DNA of 64,000 nt from Tolypeutes matacus. Its lineage: Eukaryota; Chordata; Mammalia; Cingulata; Chlamyphoridae. Positions 51,440-62,014 of the stretch are shown here, piece after piece; position 1 is the first letter of the stretch; each line of letters opens with the position of its first letter. The position numbers and the translations under genes were made by a program. The DNA is taken from NCBI GenBank assembly GCA_026826555.1, contig JAKSZT010053883.1:23646639-23710638 (forward strand). The letters run 5' to 3'. The notes below the pieces were generated by a model that ran no database searches, had not been told where the DNA came from, and saw nothing but the letters and a program-made list of their open reading frames with translations.

Positions 51440-52690
51440 AAACCATGTAAGTGACATCAGCAAAAACAGCATAGTAAGAAACACCCCAAAATATCTCCTC
51501 CATAAATGCAATGAGGAAACTGGCAAAAGTTTTCAGAATCAATATTTCAGAACTCTGGAAATTAACCAAAGGCATGAAACAAGCCATTGGGTATTTATTC
51601 AAGAAAAAGTGGCTTTTGATCTTGCTGTAGTCCCATTCTCTGCCCTCTAGCTCCACAATAGCCTTGAAAACCAACAGTCCAGAATCACATGACATCAACA
51701 GCCTGGCAACCACTGGATGAGGCAAAACAGGGTTGTAGCAACTTCAAATTCCCATATCCAGAGAATTTTCAGTATTTGACCCTTCTAGTGGTTCCCTGAA
51801 ATACCTCCCTGAATGCAGCTCAAATAGCAAAAGGAATGTCTGAGGAAAAAAAAAATGCCTTACCAAATAAGGAATATGAGTAAAAAGAAAGAAATTATAA
51901 AAAGAACCAAATTGAAATTTGGATTTGAAAAGTAAAATAACTGCAATGAAAAGTTCACTAAAGAGGATCAACATTAGATTTGAGTTGTCTGAAGAAAGAA
52001 CCTGCAAATTCAAAGATAGGTAACTTGAGATTACCAATTCTGAGGAACAGAAAGATAAAAGAATGCATAAAATGAACTGAGAATCAGAGCCTCGTGGGGC
52101 ACTACCCAGCATGCCAGCATATATATAGTGGGAGTTCTAGAAGGAGAGGAGAAAGAGAAAGAGAATAGAGAATATTTGAAGAAATAATGACCAAAATACT
52201 TCCCAAATTTGATGAGAAATATTATTCTACACATCCAAGAAGCTCAACAAATTCCAAGTAGGGTAAACTCAAACATAACTACACCTAGACACATTGTTGT
52301 CAAACTGTTCAAAGCTAAAAACAGAAAAAGAATCTTGAAAGCAAGAAGAGAAAAATTACTCACCTCGCACAAGGGATCCTCAAAAAGTTGAAGAGCTGAC
52401 TTCTCATCAGAAACTATGGAGGCTAGAACGTGTAGGGTGGCATACACAAATTGCTAAAAGAAAAAGAATGTCAATCCTGAATTCTATATCCAGAAAAAAA
52501 ACTGTCCTTCGAAAATGAAGGAAACATTAAACTATTCCCAGATAAAGAGAAACTGAGATCATTCATCCTTAGCAGATCTGTACCACATGAAATACTAAAG
52601 GAAATCCTTTCATCCGAAATGAAGACCTTGGACAGGAACTTAAACCTGCGTTAAGGAAAAAAAGGCCTTTGTTCATGTACCTTCATAGGT
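51440..52690 (+). mobile_element. L1M-type 5' UTR plus ORF1, second copy
   Basis: 51440-51830 has L1M 5'-leader words: 'gcaatgaggaaactggcaaa', 'ttctctgccctctagctcca', 'atagccttgaaaaccaacag', 'ggcaaaacagggttgtagca'. It is followed by ORF1-type DNA to 52690 ('agaatatttgaagaaataat', 'atccaagaagctcaacaaat', 'ttctcatcagaaactatgga', 'gaattctatatccagaaaaa'). It overlaps in homology with the HAL1 copy to its left, so the two are separate insertions. Confidence 0.65.
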
Positions 52691-53085
52691 GGTGCCGCAG
52701 TAGCATCGTGGACTCTCCCCTCTACTCTTACCCATACATCTCTTACTTCAGCAGCTACTTAAAGTTTATTCAATCAGTTATTCACATCCATTCCTTCAAT
52801 TCCATTTTCATATCCACCAGTCATAATAAATGAATCCACCAACCATTCACTTATTAAAAGATGTATTTATGCACAAAAATACGTAATCATTTGAAAATTT
52901 GTAATAGATAAATTTTATTTCTCAGAAACATCCTGAACTCCCCAAGCAAATTTGTTATTAAACTATATGTCAGTACCCTTTCATTCTGTCAAATTTTACC
53001 ATTATTGGCCAACTCCTTTGAAGTTGTCATAGCACAAACATAAATTTGAAATCCCATAAAAATTAAATACAAAAGAGGGCTGTTG
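52691..53085. other. Unassigned AT-rich
   Basis: No recognised repeat. A fleeting similarity of 'gccgcagtagcatcgtgg' to the start of U4 snRNA does not continue. Confidence 0.3.
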
Positions 53086-53089
53086 AGTT

Positions 53090-53725
53090 GCTTATAATGT
53101 TAAAAATACGTTTCTCATTTGATCCATGAATCTTACTTATGAGTATTTACTCAAGTGAGTTGAAAAGTTATGCTCATACAAAAGACAGTGCCCAAATATT
53201 TATAGCAGCTATATTCATCATTGTGAAAAACTGGAAACAACAAGATGTCCTCCAACAGGTAAATGGATAAAATAAACAAATGGCAGTACAACCATACAAC
53301 AGGATACTGTTCAGCAATAAAGAGGAGCAAGCTACTGAATTACCCACATACACACACATTATGACAATATTGACTCTTCAGACAAAAATAATAATGCAGA
53401 TAGAGTTTATAACACATGTAGAAGTAAAATGTATGACAAAATTAGCACAAAGATAGGGAGAGAAGAAATGGAAGTACACTGCTGTAAACTTCTTAAACTA
53501 TCTGTGAAATGGTGCAATGTCTTATAGGTGGACTGTATTAATGATGTATACTGTAAACCCTCAAGCAACCACTAAAATAACAAAACAAAGTGTTATAGTT
53601 AATAAGCCAATGCAGAAGTTAAAGTGGAATCATAGTATTCAATCCAAAAGAGAGAAAAGTATACAAAGAACAGCTTGGATAAATAGAAAACAAATAGCAA
53701 GATCGCAGAGTTAAACCCAACAATA
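53090..53725 (+). mobile_element. Old LINE-1 3' end
   Basis: 'tttatagcagctatattcat', 'ttgtgaaaaactggaaacaa', 'aaatggcagtacaaccatac', 'aacaggatactgttcagcaa' and 'tgtaaaccctcaagcaacca' are L1M 3'-end order in the sense direction. It could be the 3' end of the element at 51440 after loss of ORF2, but that is not proven. Confidence 0.65.
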
Positions 53726-53739
53726 TCATGAATATTGTT

Positions 53740-53872
53740 TTCCAGGGAAGTAAACCAAAGTACAGAGAAGGAAAGGACCTTGTCCCACATTACAAAGCCA
53801 GTAAGGAGTGGGGCAGCCTTCAACTCAGTCCGTGGAACCTGTGCTTATAATCCCACAGCTCTTTCCACACCC
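53740..53872 (-). mobile_element. MIR SINE
   Basis: 'aaaccaaagtacagagaagg', 'cacattacaaagccagtaag' and 'cagtccgtggaacctgtgct' are diverged antisense MIR. Confidence 0.6.
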
Positions 53873-53944
53873 TCCCCTTACCTAGAGACCTAGAAACTTC
53901 TGTTCCCCAGCTTTTCACCTCCTATCAGATTCTCTGACTGAAGT

Positions 53945-54112
53945 AGATACAGAGCTGAAGGGACAACAAGGATCATCTATTCAAAGCCCTTCATTTTATA
54001 GCAAGGGAAATTGTGGCCCCAAGAGGTCAGGGGCTGGTCCAAGGTCATTCCCTGAGGTAGGGACATGGTTTGGATTGTGACGCAGCCACCAATCCAGCTG
54101 TCTGCCCCACCT
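53945..54112 (-). mobile_element. MIR-related composite repeat
   Basis: 'gagctgaagggacaacaagg', 'cattttatagcaagggaaat' and 'gtccaaggtcattccctgag' repeat the arrangement of 19340-19535. Confidence 0.55.
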
Positions 54113-54179
54113 CTGCCTGCCTGGCTCTGCCTTGCTGCTCCCAGATTCTTTCCTTCCCCTCCCAACATGCTGTGGCAGC

Positions 54180-54345
54180 ACCTGGCTCTTGATTTTCTCT
54201 CATGTCCCAGCAGATGTTAATTATGAGTGTTCATCATTGCATTTTAATCATCTTGGAAATGCTCCCAGGTGCTTTCAGGAGACATCTGTATTGTTTTCTG
54301 CCATATAAATAGGTTCAGAGTCTTCCATTTCCCATAACTGGGAAA
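54180..54345. other. Candidate conserved non-coding element
   Basis: Repeat-free, with 'gcagatgttaattatgagtg', 'cattgcattttaatcatctt' and 'gccatataaataggttcaga'. It carries TAATTA and an E-box CAGATG. Inference from composition. Confidence 0.3.
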
Positions 54346-54434
54346 GCCCAGGCTCTGGACAGGGTTGGTGCCTTCTCACTTCTCAAAGGGCTCCTGGTCC
54401 ATCGTTGCTGGGAAGCCCACTAGGGAGCATCGGT

Positions 54435-54575
54435 CCTACCCCTTATGCAGGATGGGGAAGCTGAGGCCTGCACAGAGGGGGCACAGCTTGCTTGAGATCA
54501 TGCAGCAGGTTAGGAGCTGAGGCAGAACCTAAATTCGGGTCTCTGGGTGTGCTCCTGGGCCCTGCCCTTTCACTG
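54435..54575 (-). mobile_element. MIR SINE
   Basis: 'ggatggggaagctgaggcct', 'ttgcttgagatcatgcagca' and 'ggttaggagctgaggcagaa' are antisense MIR. Confidence 0.65.
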
Positions 54576-54579
54576 AGCC

Positions 54580-55280
54580 GCAAACGTAAATTTGAGACTC
54601 CATTTTCCAGTCAGGATCATGATGCCAAGTTTACCTAGTATCTGTCCCCAATCATGAAAACATCTGATTTCTTTAAAAAAAAAAAAAAAAATAGCTTCAT
54701 AAAACAAATGATGCACACTCTTTGTAAAAATTTTAGTTGATACCAGTTGATACCAAAATACAAAGAAAGCAAACATCTCTAAAAAATACTCTGAAATAAT
54801 GCCATCCACATTGGAGAGAATTCCAATTGTCTCAGGCTGGTTCGTCTCCACAGCCTGATCCAGTCTCTGGCTGCCTCTGCCCAGCTCCGTGCCACAGAGG
54901 CTGACCCAGGCAGACCACAGCAAGGGGCTGGCTTCTGTTGGATCCGCCAGTGGGAGGCATTGACAGGAAATCAGAGTGCAGGATGAGAGAAAGTCCAGGC
55001 TATTTCTTCCTGCTCCCTCTTGCATTCAAACCTGTGTCTCTGGTAGTGGCTCTGTCCCTCCCTGGCTCCAGCTCTCACTGGGCTCCAGTCACCCTGTCCC
55101 CTCTCCTTATCCCTTCTGCCCCAGGGGTGGCAGATGAATTCTGGAATTGCTGCTCCTTGAGTGCCTCACATTCCTTGTCTGCTCCCTTCACTTTGCCAGT
55201 GCCTCCACAAGCAGTCCCTGGATTAAATGTTTTGGTTTGCTTTTGGTTTAACTATCTGAGGGTAGATTCTCTTACATGAA
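54580..55280. other. Unassigned; (A)17 run near 54675
   Basis: AT-rich at 54640-54810, then GC-rich. A 151-codon minus-strand frame crosses both and has no recognisable domain. Confidence 0.25.
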
Positions 55281-55284
55281 CTCT

Positions 55285-55672
55285 CTATGCATGTGATTTT
55301 GTTGACATAGAATTGTGCAGGACAACTTGCTTTGTAAGCTCACTAGAAGATGTGCCATAGATCTCCTTTTATATTAATGCATAGAAATACTAACCATGAT
55401 TTTAGGTGTCTTCTACTGTGCGATGCACCATAGTTTATTTATCCAATTACTTATTGGTAGCTATTTAGATTCTTTCTTTATTTTGCTAATAAACAATGCT
55501 GCCATGCACATCCTTGGGCCCACATCTCTTCATGTCTTTGCAATTTTCTTCTGAAGGATAAATGCCCAGAAGTGGGAGTGCTGGATCAGGTGGCAGGTAT
55601 GTTTTATACTCTGATACATATTCATAAACAGCGCTCCTCAACTGTTTACACTCCTATTAATATTTTTTAAAT
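55285..55672 (-). mobile_element. Old LINE-1 (L1M) 3' end, minus strand
   Basis: 'ttatccaattacttattggt', 'taataaacaatgctgccatg', 'cacatccttgggcccacatc' and 'gaagtgggagtgctggatca' are the antisense of a standard L1M 3'-end block. Confidence 0.65.
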
Positions 55673-55679
55673 GAATTCT

Positions 55680-56765
55680 TTATTTTTAATTGGGATAAAA
55701 TATATCATTTTAAACCATTGCAAGTGGACAAATCTTATCTTTCACCACTATTTCCAGACTATTTTTTGTCATCCCAAGCCCTAACTCATACTCATTTAGC
55801 GATCTCTCCCCAGTCCCCATTCTCCAGCCCTGGTAACCACTATTCTGCTTTCTTTCTCTGTGAACTTGCTTATTCTATTTCATATCAGTGAGATCATGTT
55901 TTTGTGTCCTTTTGTGTCTGGATTATTTCACTCAAGGGGATGTTTTCAAGGTTCATCCATGCTGTAGCATGTACTAGCACTTCACATTTTATGGCTGGAT
56001 AATACTCCGCAGTATGCATATATCACATTTTATTTATCCATCCATCTGTTGAGGGACACATGGTTTGCTTCCACCTTTTGATTATGGTGAATAATGTTGT
56101 GATGAACACTGGTGTACAAATATCTCTCTGAGTCCTTGCTTTCGATTTTTTTGGGGGGTATATACTTAGGAATGGAATTTCCAGATTCTATGGTAATTCC
56201 ACGTTTAACTTTCTGAGAAACTACCAAACTGTTTTCCACAGTGGCTGCACCATTTTACTTTCCCATCAACAATATATAAGAGTTCTTATTTTTCTGCATC
56301 CACACCAACACATGTTACTTTCAGTATTTTAAGTAATAGCCATACTAGTGGCTATGAAGTGGAATCTCATTGTAGTTTTAATTTACATTTTATTTAATGG
56401 ATAATGATGTTGGGTATCTTTTCATTTACTTATTGGCTATTTGCATATCTTCTTTGGAGAAAACTCTCTTTGAATTCTTGGCCCATTTTTTTAACTGGAT
56501 TGTCTTTTTTGTTGTTGATTTGTAGGAGTTCTTTATATATTCTTGATATTAAACCCTTATCAGAGATGTGGTTTCCAAATATTTTTTCCCATTCTTTAGG
56601 TTGTCTTTTCACTTCCTTGATAATGTTTTTGATGCACAAAAGTGTTTAATTTTGATAAAGTACATTGTATCTGTTTTTCTTTTGTTGCTTGTGCTTTTGG
56701 GTGTAAAATCTAAAAATCCATTGCAATTACTGCCTCTTTTGTATTTAGTTACTATTTTATAAAGT
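55680..56765 (-). mobile_element. LINE-1 ORF2 C-terminus and 3' UTR, minus strand
   Basis: Well-preserved antisense L1: 'gctggataatactccgcagt', 'gaataatgttgtgatgaaca', 'gttttccacagtggctgcac', 'gcatctgttgattgtgg'-like variants and 'gtaggagttctttatatatt', 'taaacccttatcagagatgt'. It is cut at the ORF2 C-terminal region (about 56765). It is younger-looking than the L1M block next to it. Confidence 0.8.
56430..56639 (-). pseudogene. LINE-1 ORF2 C-terminal remnant
   Basis: A 69-codon open piece, starting [20 protein letters not shown] and including [20 protein letters not shown], corresponds to the C-terminal part of L1 ORF2 downstream of the reverse transcriptase. It has lost its frame on both sides. 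Confidence 0.75.
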
Positions 56766-56769
56766 CAAA

Positions 56770-57040
56770 AGACATATCAGAGTTGAGTTTGCAGAGAACA
56801 GTACTTTGCTTAGGACACCAAAGTTTTACTGCAGCAAAAAAGTTAGATCACTTGCTAAAATGGAAACAACTTCAAGCTTCTAGGGATGGCAAACAATTTT
56901 TAAAGACATGAAAAGGAAGTTAGCTTGACTCATTGATTGGACAAAAGTTTGTCCATCTTATAGGGGAGGGTTTAGGGTATGTGAGTCTTATTTTATATTG
57001 GGCCAAATGTAGTAAACAAGGGGCTTGATGGGCTATCTGG
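56770..57040. other. Unassigned AT-rich
   Basis: No family recognised between the minus-strand L1 and the LTR. Confidence 0.3.
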
Positions 57041-57045
57041 GTTAG
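57041..57045. repeat. 5-bp target duplication, left
   Basis: GTTAG, identical to 57665-57669. Confidence 0.85.
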
Positions 57046-57664
57046 TATGATAGTTTGGCATTGTTTATGAATTCTAAAAATAGATATTGGATTATGTGTG
57101 TAAACTGGTCTGTACCTGGGCATGATTAAATTATGATTAGGGCTTTGATTGGGCCACATAAGTAGGACATTGAGTTCCCACCCCCTTGGTGGACAGGGAC
57201 TCACAGATAAAACTGCACGGCAGAGCAGAGGAGTTAGTTGGAGTTTTGATGCTGGAGTTTTGAGCTGAACCCAGGGAAGTAAGCACACAGAGGAGCAGAG
57301 CAGCTGAGCCAGGAGAGAATCGAGCCCCAGGGAGAGAGACAGAGACAGTCGTCTGATAGTATACAACTGGCCTTGTGGAGAGAGGCAAAGCCTAGAGAGC
57401 CTCATAATCTTCAGCTGACCTTGCGGAGAAAACAGAGGAGCTGAGCCCAGAGAGAAATGAGCCCCAGGAAGAGAGAAATCCAGGAAGCCTGAACCCTGGC
57501 AGACGTCAGCAGCCATCTTGCTCCAATGCATGGCAATAGACTTTGGTGAGGGAAGTAACTTATGCTTTATGGCCTGATAACTAAGCTTCTACCCCAAATA
57601 AATACACTTTATAAAAACCAACCGATTTCTGGTATTTTGCATCAGTACCCTTTTGGCTAATACA
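57046..57664 (+). mobile_element. Solo LTR, class III/MaLR-like, armadillo-type family A
   Basis: 619 bp, with the exact 5-bp duplication GTTAG at 57041-57045 and 57665-57669. The first bases have mutated (TATGATAG instead of the TGTAGCAG seen in the other copy), while the 3' end is GGCTAATACA. An AATAAA at about 57598 near the 3' end fits a retroviral poly(A) signal and fixes the orientation. It is homologous over its length to the minus-strand LTR at 49294-49892. It has extra sequence in the middle ('ccttgtggagagaggcaaag' beside 'ccttgcggagaaaacagagg'), which looks like an internal duplication. Confidence 0.85.
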
Positions 57665-57669
57665 GTTAG
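57665..57669. repeat. 5-bp target duplication, right
   Basis: GTTAG, identical to 57041-57045. Confidence 0.85.
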
Positions 57670-57788
57670 CCAACATGGTGAGGATTTGAAATTTCAAAAG
57701 ATATCAAGGGGAAACACAAGAGGGAGTTCAAAGAGGAAGTAGGGCTCTGAGGGATCCCTAGGCTTTCTCTATATAATTTTTATCAGTA

Positions 57789-58403
57789 GTCGTTTTAGTT
57801 TGCCAAAGGTTGCCAATGCAATGTACCACAAATAGGCTGGCTTTTATAATGGGAATTTTATTTGGGGTAAATCTTATAGTTCCAAGGCTGTGAAATGTTC
57901 AAATCAAGGTACCATCAGAGATGCTTTCTCACCGAAAGTCAGGTGCTAGCAGATCTTGGAGTCCTGCCATACGACAAGGAAAGATGGCATGTCTGCCAGT
58001 CTCTTTATTTTCTCCTCAAGCTTAGTTGTGAGCGATCAGGCATCTGTCGCTGGGCCTCACCTCCTTGAGTCTCTCAGGGCTTCTCTGTCTTTATGCAGCT
58101 GTAGGTGAACCTGGAGTCATCTCTCTCACATGGCAGGGTCAAAATGGCAGAACTCCCTTCTCTGTGTCTCTTCTTTATCTCTGTGTGTTCTCAGTTTATC
58201 TAAGACTTAGCAAGAAGGTGGGGACCCAACTAGGTCACACCTTACTGATGTAGTCCAATCAAAAGCCCTAAATCGATCTAATCAAATGATCTAATCAAAG
58301 GACCCTAAACTGAATTTAATGCAATCAAATGACCCCAAGCCCACAGGAATGGATTCGATCAAAAATATAATCTTTCATGGTATTTGCAAAATTCAAAATG
58401 TCA
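57789..58403 (-). mobile_element. Solo LTR, related family B
   Basis: About 615 bp. On the plus strand it begins near 'gttttagtttgccaaaggtt' and continues 'ggcttttataatgggaattt', 'tatttggggtaaatcttata', a layout parallel to family A. It ends 'aaaattcaaaatgtca'. The 5-bp words CAGTA at 57784-57788 and 58404-58408 are identical and probably the target duplication, although the first LTR bases (GTCG) are irregular. No internal region. Confidence 0.7.
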
Positions 58404-58419
58404 CAGTAATATTCCATTT

Positions 58420-59089
58420 TGATTCCATTCTTCTTTCCCTTTTTCTCTATTTTTTGGGTTTTTTTCCTTAGAGGTTACCTTTGTAATTACAATTAACATC
58501 TTAATCTAATAGCAACCTAGTTCAATTAGTTACAACCTAGTTTCAGTAGTATCCAAATTGTCTGCTCTTATATATCTCTTTCCTTCCCTCTTTATATTGT
58601 TATTGTTTCTGATTACATCTTTATACATTGTATGCCCATTAACATAAATTTAAAATTTTTCTTTATACATTATATATGTATATGTCATTTGTACATTGTA
58701 TATGTATGTCATTGTATGACATCCTTAAGTCATACAGGGAAAAAGGAAAACAGTTACAGACCAAAAATACAATAATACAGGTTTTTTATTTACCAGTGTA
58801 GTTGCATTTACACATGTTCTTTATTTCTTCTTATAGCTTCAACTTATTTTTTAGTGTCCTTCCATTTTAGCCTGAAGGACTCCCTTTAGTATTTCTTGTA
58901 AAGCAGGTTTTCTAGTAAGGAATTCTTGCAGCTTTTGTTTATCTGTTAATGCCTTAATTTCTCCTTCATTTTCAAAAGATAATTTTGCCAGATATAGAAT
59001 TCCTACTTGAAGTTTGTTGAGCTTTCAGGGTGTGTATATTCATTTCTTTCATCAGATTTGGGAAGTTTTCAGCATTATTTCTTCAAATA

Positions 59090-59129
<40 letters not shown>

Positions 59130-59330
59130 TTTGGGATACAAAAATGCGTATGTTGGTACACTTGTACCCTTGATGGTGTTTCATAGGTTCCTCGGCTCTA
59201 TTCATTTTTCTTCATTTTTTTCTTCCTGTTCCTCACACTGGGCAATTTCAGTTGTCTTGTCTTCAAGTTTGTTGACCCTTTCCTCTGACTATTCAAATCT
59301 GCTATTGAATCCCTCTAGCAAGGCCCTCCC
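58420..59330 (-). mobile_element. HAL1 / L1M 3' portion, minus strand
   Basis: It parallels 23185-23965: 'gattacatctttatacattg', 'aaggactccctttagtattt', 'cttaatttctccttcatttt' and 'gataattttgccagatatag'. It then continues further 5' on the element with 'gggaagttttcagcattatt', 'tcacactgggcaatttcagt' and 'ttcaagtttgttgacccttt'. A (TC)n tract has expanded inside it. Confidence 0.7.
59091..59127 (+). repeat. (TC)n microsatellite
   Basis: About 17 TC units, inside the LINE at the position of its 'tttctctctctc'-type stretch. Confidence 0.9.
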
Positions 59331-59399
59331 TCCACCCCTCCTGCCAGTACATCTGTCCATTTGATTGAAGGGATGTGAAGGGATGATGCACAGGAAGGA

Positions 59400-59745
59400 C
59401 CTTGGAAAGCTGATAGTACAACCTCATTCATTTTCCACATAAGAAAACAGAACCCAGAGAAGCCAAACTCTTGATCAAGGTTAGAGAGGAAGTGAGGAGT
59501 GGGGTTGAACCATTGCTTTGTGAGGGTATATTATGTGCCAGGACCTGGCATGGACATGCATATATACTTATCTCATTTAATCTTCATACAGCAAACCTGT
59601 GGGGTGGATGCTATTACCCCACTTAACCTGTAGGTAAAGTAAGGCTTGGGGAGATGAAATGTCATGTGTATTGGCACAGAGCTGAGTTTCATATTGTTTT
59701 AACTACCACCAAAGCCCAAGCCCTGAACCACTGTGCTGGTCATCT
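59400..59745 (-). mobile_element. Two MIR-type SINE remnants
   Basis: 59400-59510: 'cattttccacataagaaaac', 'agaacccagagaagccaaac'. 59520-59745: 'tattatgtgccaggacctgg', 'tctcatttaatcttcataca', 'gctattaccccacttaacct'. Both antisense and diverged. Confidence 0.55.
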
Positions 59746-59749
59746 GTCC

Positions 59750-60600
59750 ACTTGTCCTTTCTCTGCTCCATTTACACTCTGCTGTGTGATGCCAGATTCC
59801 TATTAACTGTTTTCCAGACTCCCTTGCCTGATGGTTTCCAATTAGCTTTGGCCAGTGTGTGGTGCTAGTGGAAGATTGAAAGGCAAAAGGAGGAGATACT
59901 TTATGGCAGCAGCGGGGACTACCGGCTCCCTTGTCCTTTGGTGCTCTGGCAGTGGGCAGCTGCAGCTGCAGAGGACTTCAGTGGCTCGGGCAGAAGTGGG
60001 GACAGTGGTTACAGCAGCAGTGGGTGCATCCTGAGCTCTGCTAACAGCTCCCCCCATCCTTTGTTCCTCCAGCCCTGGCTTACTGTCTTCCCTTTTTGCT
60101 CTTTCAATCCTTTCAACAGATCCATGAATGATGCAGCCCTTGGTATCAGAAGTGACACTAGCAAACAAACCTTCAGTTGTGGGATTTGGGGATGAACTGT
60201 CTGACTTGATTACAGAGGAACACTGCGATGACCTCCTTGCCAGTGGGAAATGGAAGCGTAGTACTCCACGGCATTCAGTGGCATTCGATTTCTTAAGTCA
60301 CCAGCTGTGGCTGCCTGGGATAAAGTGCCTATTAAACACTAGGCTTTGTCAGACCAAGGGGTGGCTGCCCTTGACCACTAAGGCAGTAATGATGACTATT
60401 ACAAGGAATGAGGACTGTGATGGCTACTTATGACAGTACTGAGGAGTTTGCAGAAAGAAAATGACAAGCACAAGAAAACGCTCAGCGCAAAGCATAGCCA
60501 AAAAACCCCAGAGATCTTACATGATTGCCCTAAAAAAAAAATAAACTATCTTTTGTAACCGTTGGGTAGATACAAATAAAAATCAGATCTATGTTTTACT
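59750..60600 (+). mobile_element. Ancient repeat of unresolved type
   Basis: 'ctgtggctgcctgggataaa', 'gtgcctattaaacactaggc', 'ccaaggggtggctgcccttg' and 'gatggctacttatgacagta' recall an old mammalian interspersed repeat, possibly retroviral internal sequence, that I cannot name. The 101-codon frame at 60128-60433 has no known domain and reads through this repeat. Confidence 0.4.
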
Positions 60601-60899
60601 CTCATGGGTCGTTGAATTGCAACATACATTGAACTCATGATCTCACTAAGTCTCTTAACTGAAAGTGAAGCCATTGATTGGGAAGGAGAGGACACAGTTA
60701 ACCTCTAAGAAAGAGGCATGAATCTTGGGAGACTTCTCTGAATGTTGGGAACTACATTTATCACATTTGTGGGTGCATGCCCAGCCCATTTATTGAATAA
60801 CTTGTAAAGCTGAGCTAGCCTCAGAGCTAACAAAGGCCCTGCAGCCATTCCGGTCTTCAGGGCCAGCTGCTTTGACCCCTGGGCCTTCTGACTCAGGCT

Positions 60900-62010
60900 G
60901 TCTAATGGTACCCAAATTCCCTATGCAAATAGAATGCTCTTTGGAGCACGTGGCAGGCCTCATTAGGAGAATCACAGCTCAGGTGCCTAGGTTTTGGATG
61001 CAAGGCCATAATATCCTTCTCTGCAGATAATTGTTCTTTATTTGAAGAAAAGCTCCTGCCATTTATAGGGCCCTGATAGAGATGGAATGCCTGGTCCTGG
61101 ACATCAAGGGACTTTGCAACCTGGGCTGCCCTTCTTGGCCTGTGCAGCATTAGTTGATCATCATGTGGAAGTGACACACACACACACACACACACGCACG
61201 TTTGGGCTCCAGCACATCCTGGAGGAAGGCGGATTGCATGAGCAACTGGCACACCCTCTCCGGCTGCGCTGCCATCTTTCCCTCAAGCCACCACTGGCCT
61301 CATGTGGTGTTCTCCATAACCAGCTGGCTGAAAAACCACTCTGGCCTGCTTTACAGACGTTCTGCCTGCTCTGCTGGTACCTGCCAGGGGTGGACCTGCT
61401 GCAATCTGGAGTGACCCATAAGGCAGGGAGAAAGAGGAACCCTGCAAGTGGGCAGACCTTCAAGCAGCATATCCTTAGCTGGGATGGGGAAATGGCTCGA
61501 AGTGAAGACCTACTCAGTTCATAGGCAGTGGCTGAGGGATGATAGGGGGCTTAGAAGGAACAAGGTAGAAGAGATGGCGATGAGGAATCTGAGGGAAGGA
61601 GTGTGGCTGGAGCTCTCAGAATAGCACAGAGTGTGAAGATATGTGAGTCCCACGGCGATGCTCACCAAGGAGCACTCACTGCAGAGCAAGTGGCCCTTAG
61701 GGGGGGGTTCCCCACAGCAGCTATGGAAGCTCTGTGAGCCACAGCAGTGGGGGGTCATGGGCTCCAGTGGCCTTTGGTGAGTCCGGCAGTAGAGGCCGAT
61801 GGCTTCCCCAGCAGCAGCCACCGTCAGCAAGCGCTCCTGGGCTCGGGCACACCACCACCTCCCTTCCATTCCCCCAGCCCGAGGGGCCACGGCAGCCTGC
61901 GCAGTGAGCAACCCCTGGATTATCTCCACCTCCCCTCTGGCTCCTTTTGCCCTTCCACACTTTTATAACTGGTTCCTTGTATTAAATCTACTCTGTTAAC
62001 ACTCCTGATG
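60900..62010 (+). mobile_element. Probable degenerate class III endogenous retrovirus internal region with LTR 3' end
   Basis: Blocks such as 'tggaatgcctggtcctggac', 'gggctccagcacatcctgga', 'gatgctcaccaaggagcact' and 'cactgcagagcaagtggccc' resemble the pol-derived part of ERVL/MaLR internal sequences, in the sense direction. The end 'ctggttccttgtattaaatc' with 'tgtggtttctgc' resembles an LTR 3' terminus. All frames are broken and no motif of an active enzyme is intact. Assignment rests on recalled similarity and is tentative. Confidence 0.4.
61172..61199 (+). repeat. (AC)n microsatellite
   Basis: About 12 AC units with a terminal 'acgcacg', inside the probable ERV region. Confidence 0.9.
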
Positions 62011-62014
62011 TGGT

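Noticed and set aside
52690..52712. Start of a U4 snRNA-like sequence
   Set aside because: Only about 18 bases resemble U4 and the similarity does not continue into the stem or Sm-site region.
49294..57664. The two family-A LTRs as ends of one 8-kb provirus
   Set aside because: They are in opposite orientation and each has its own distinct 5-bp target duplication, so they are independent solo LTRs.
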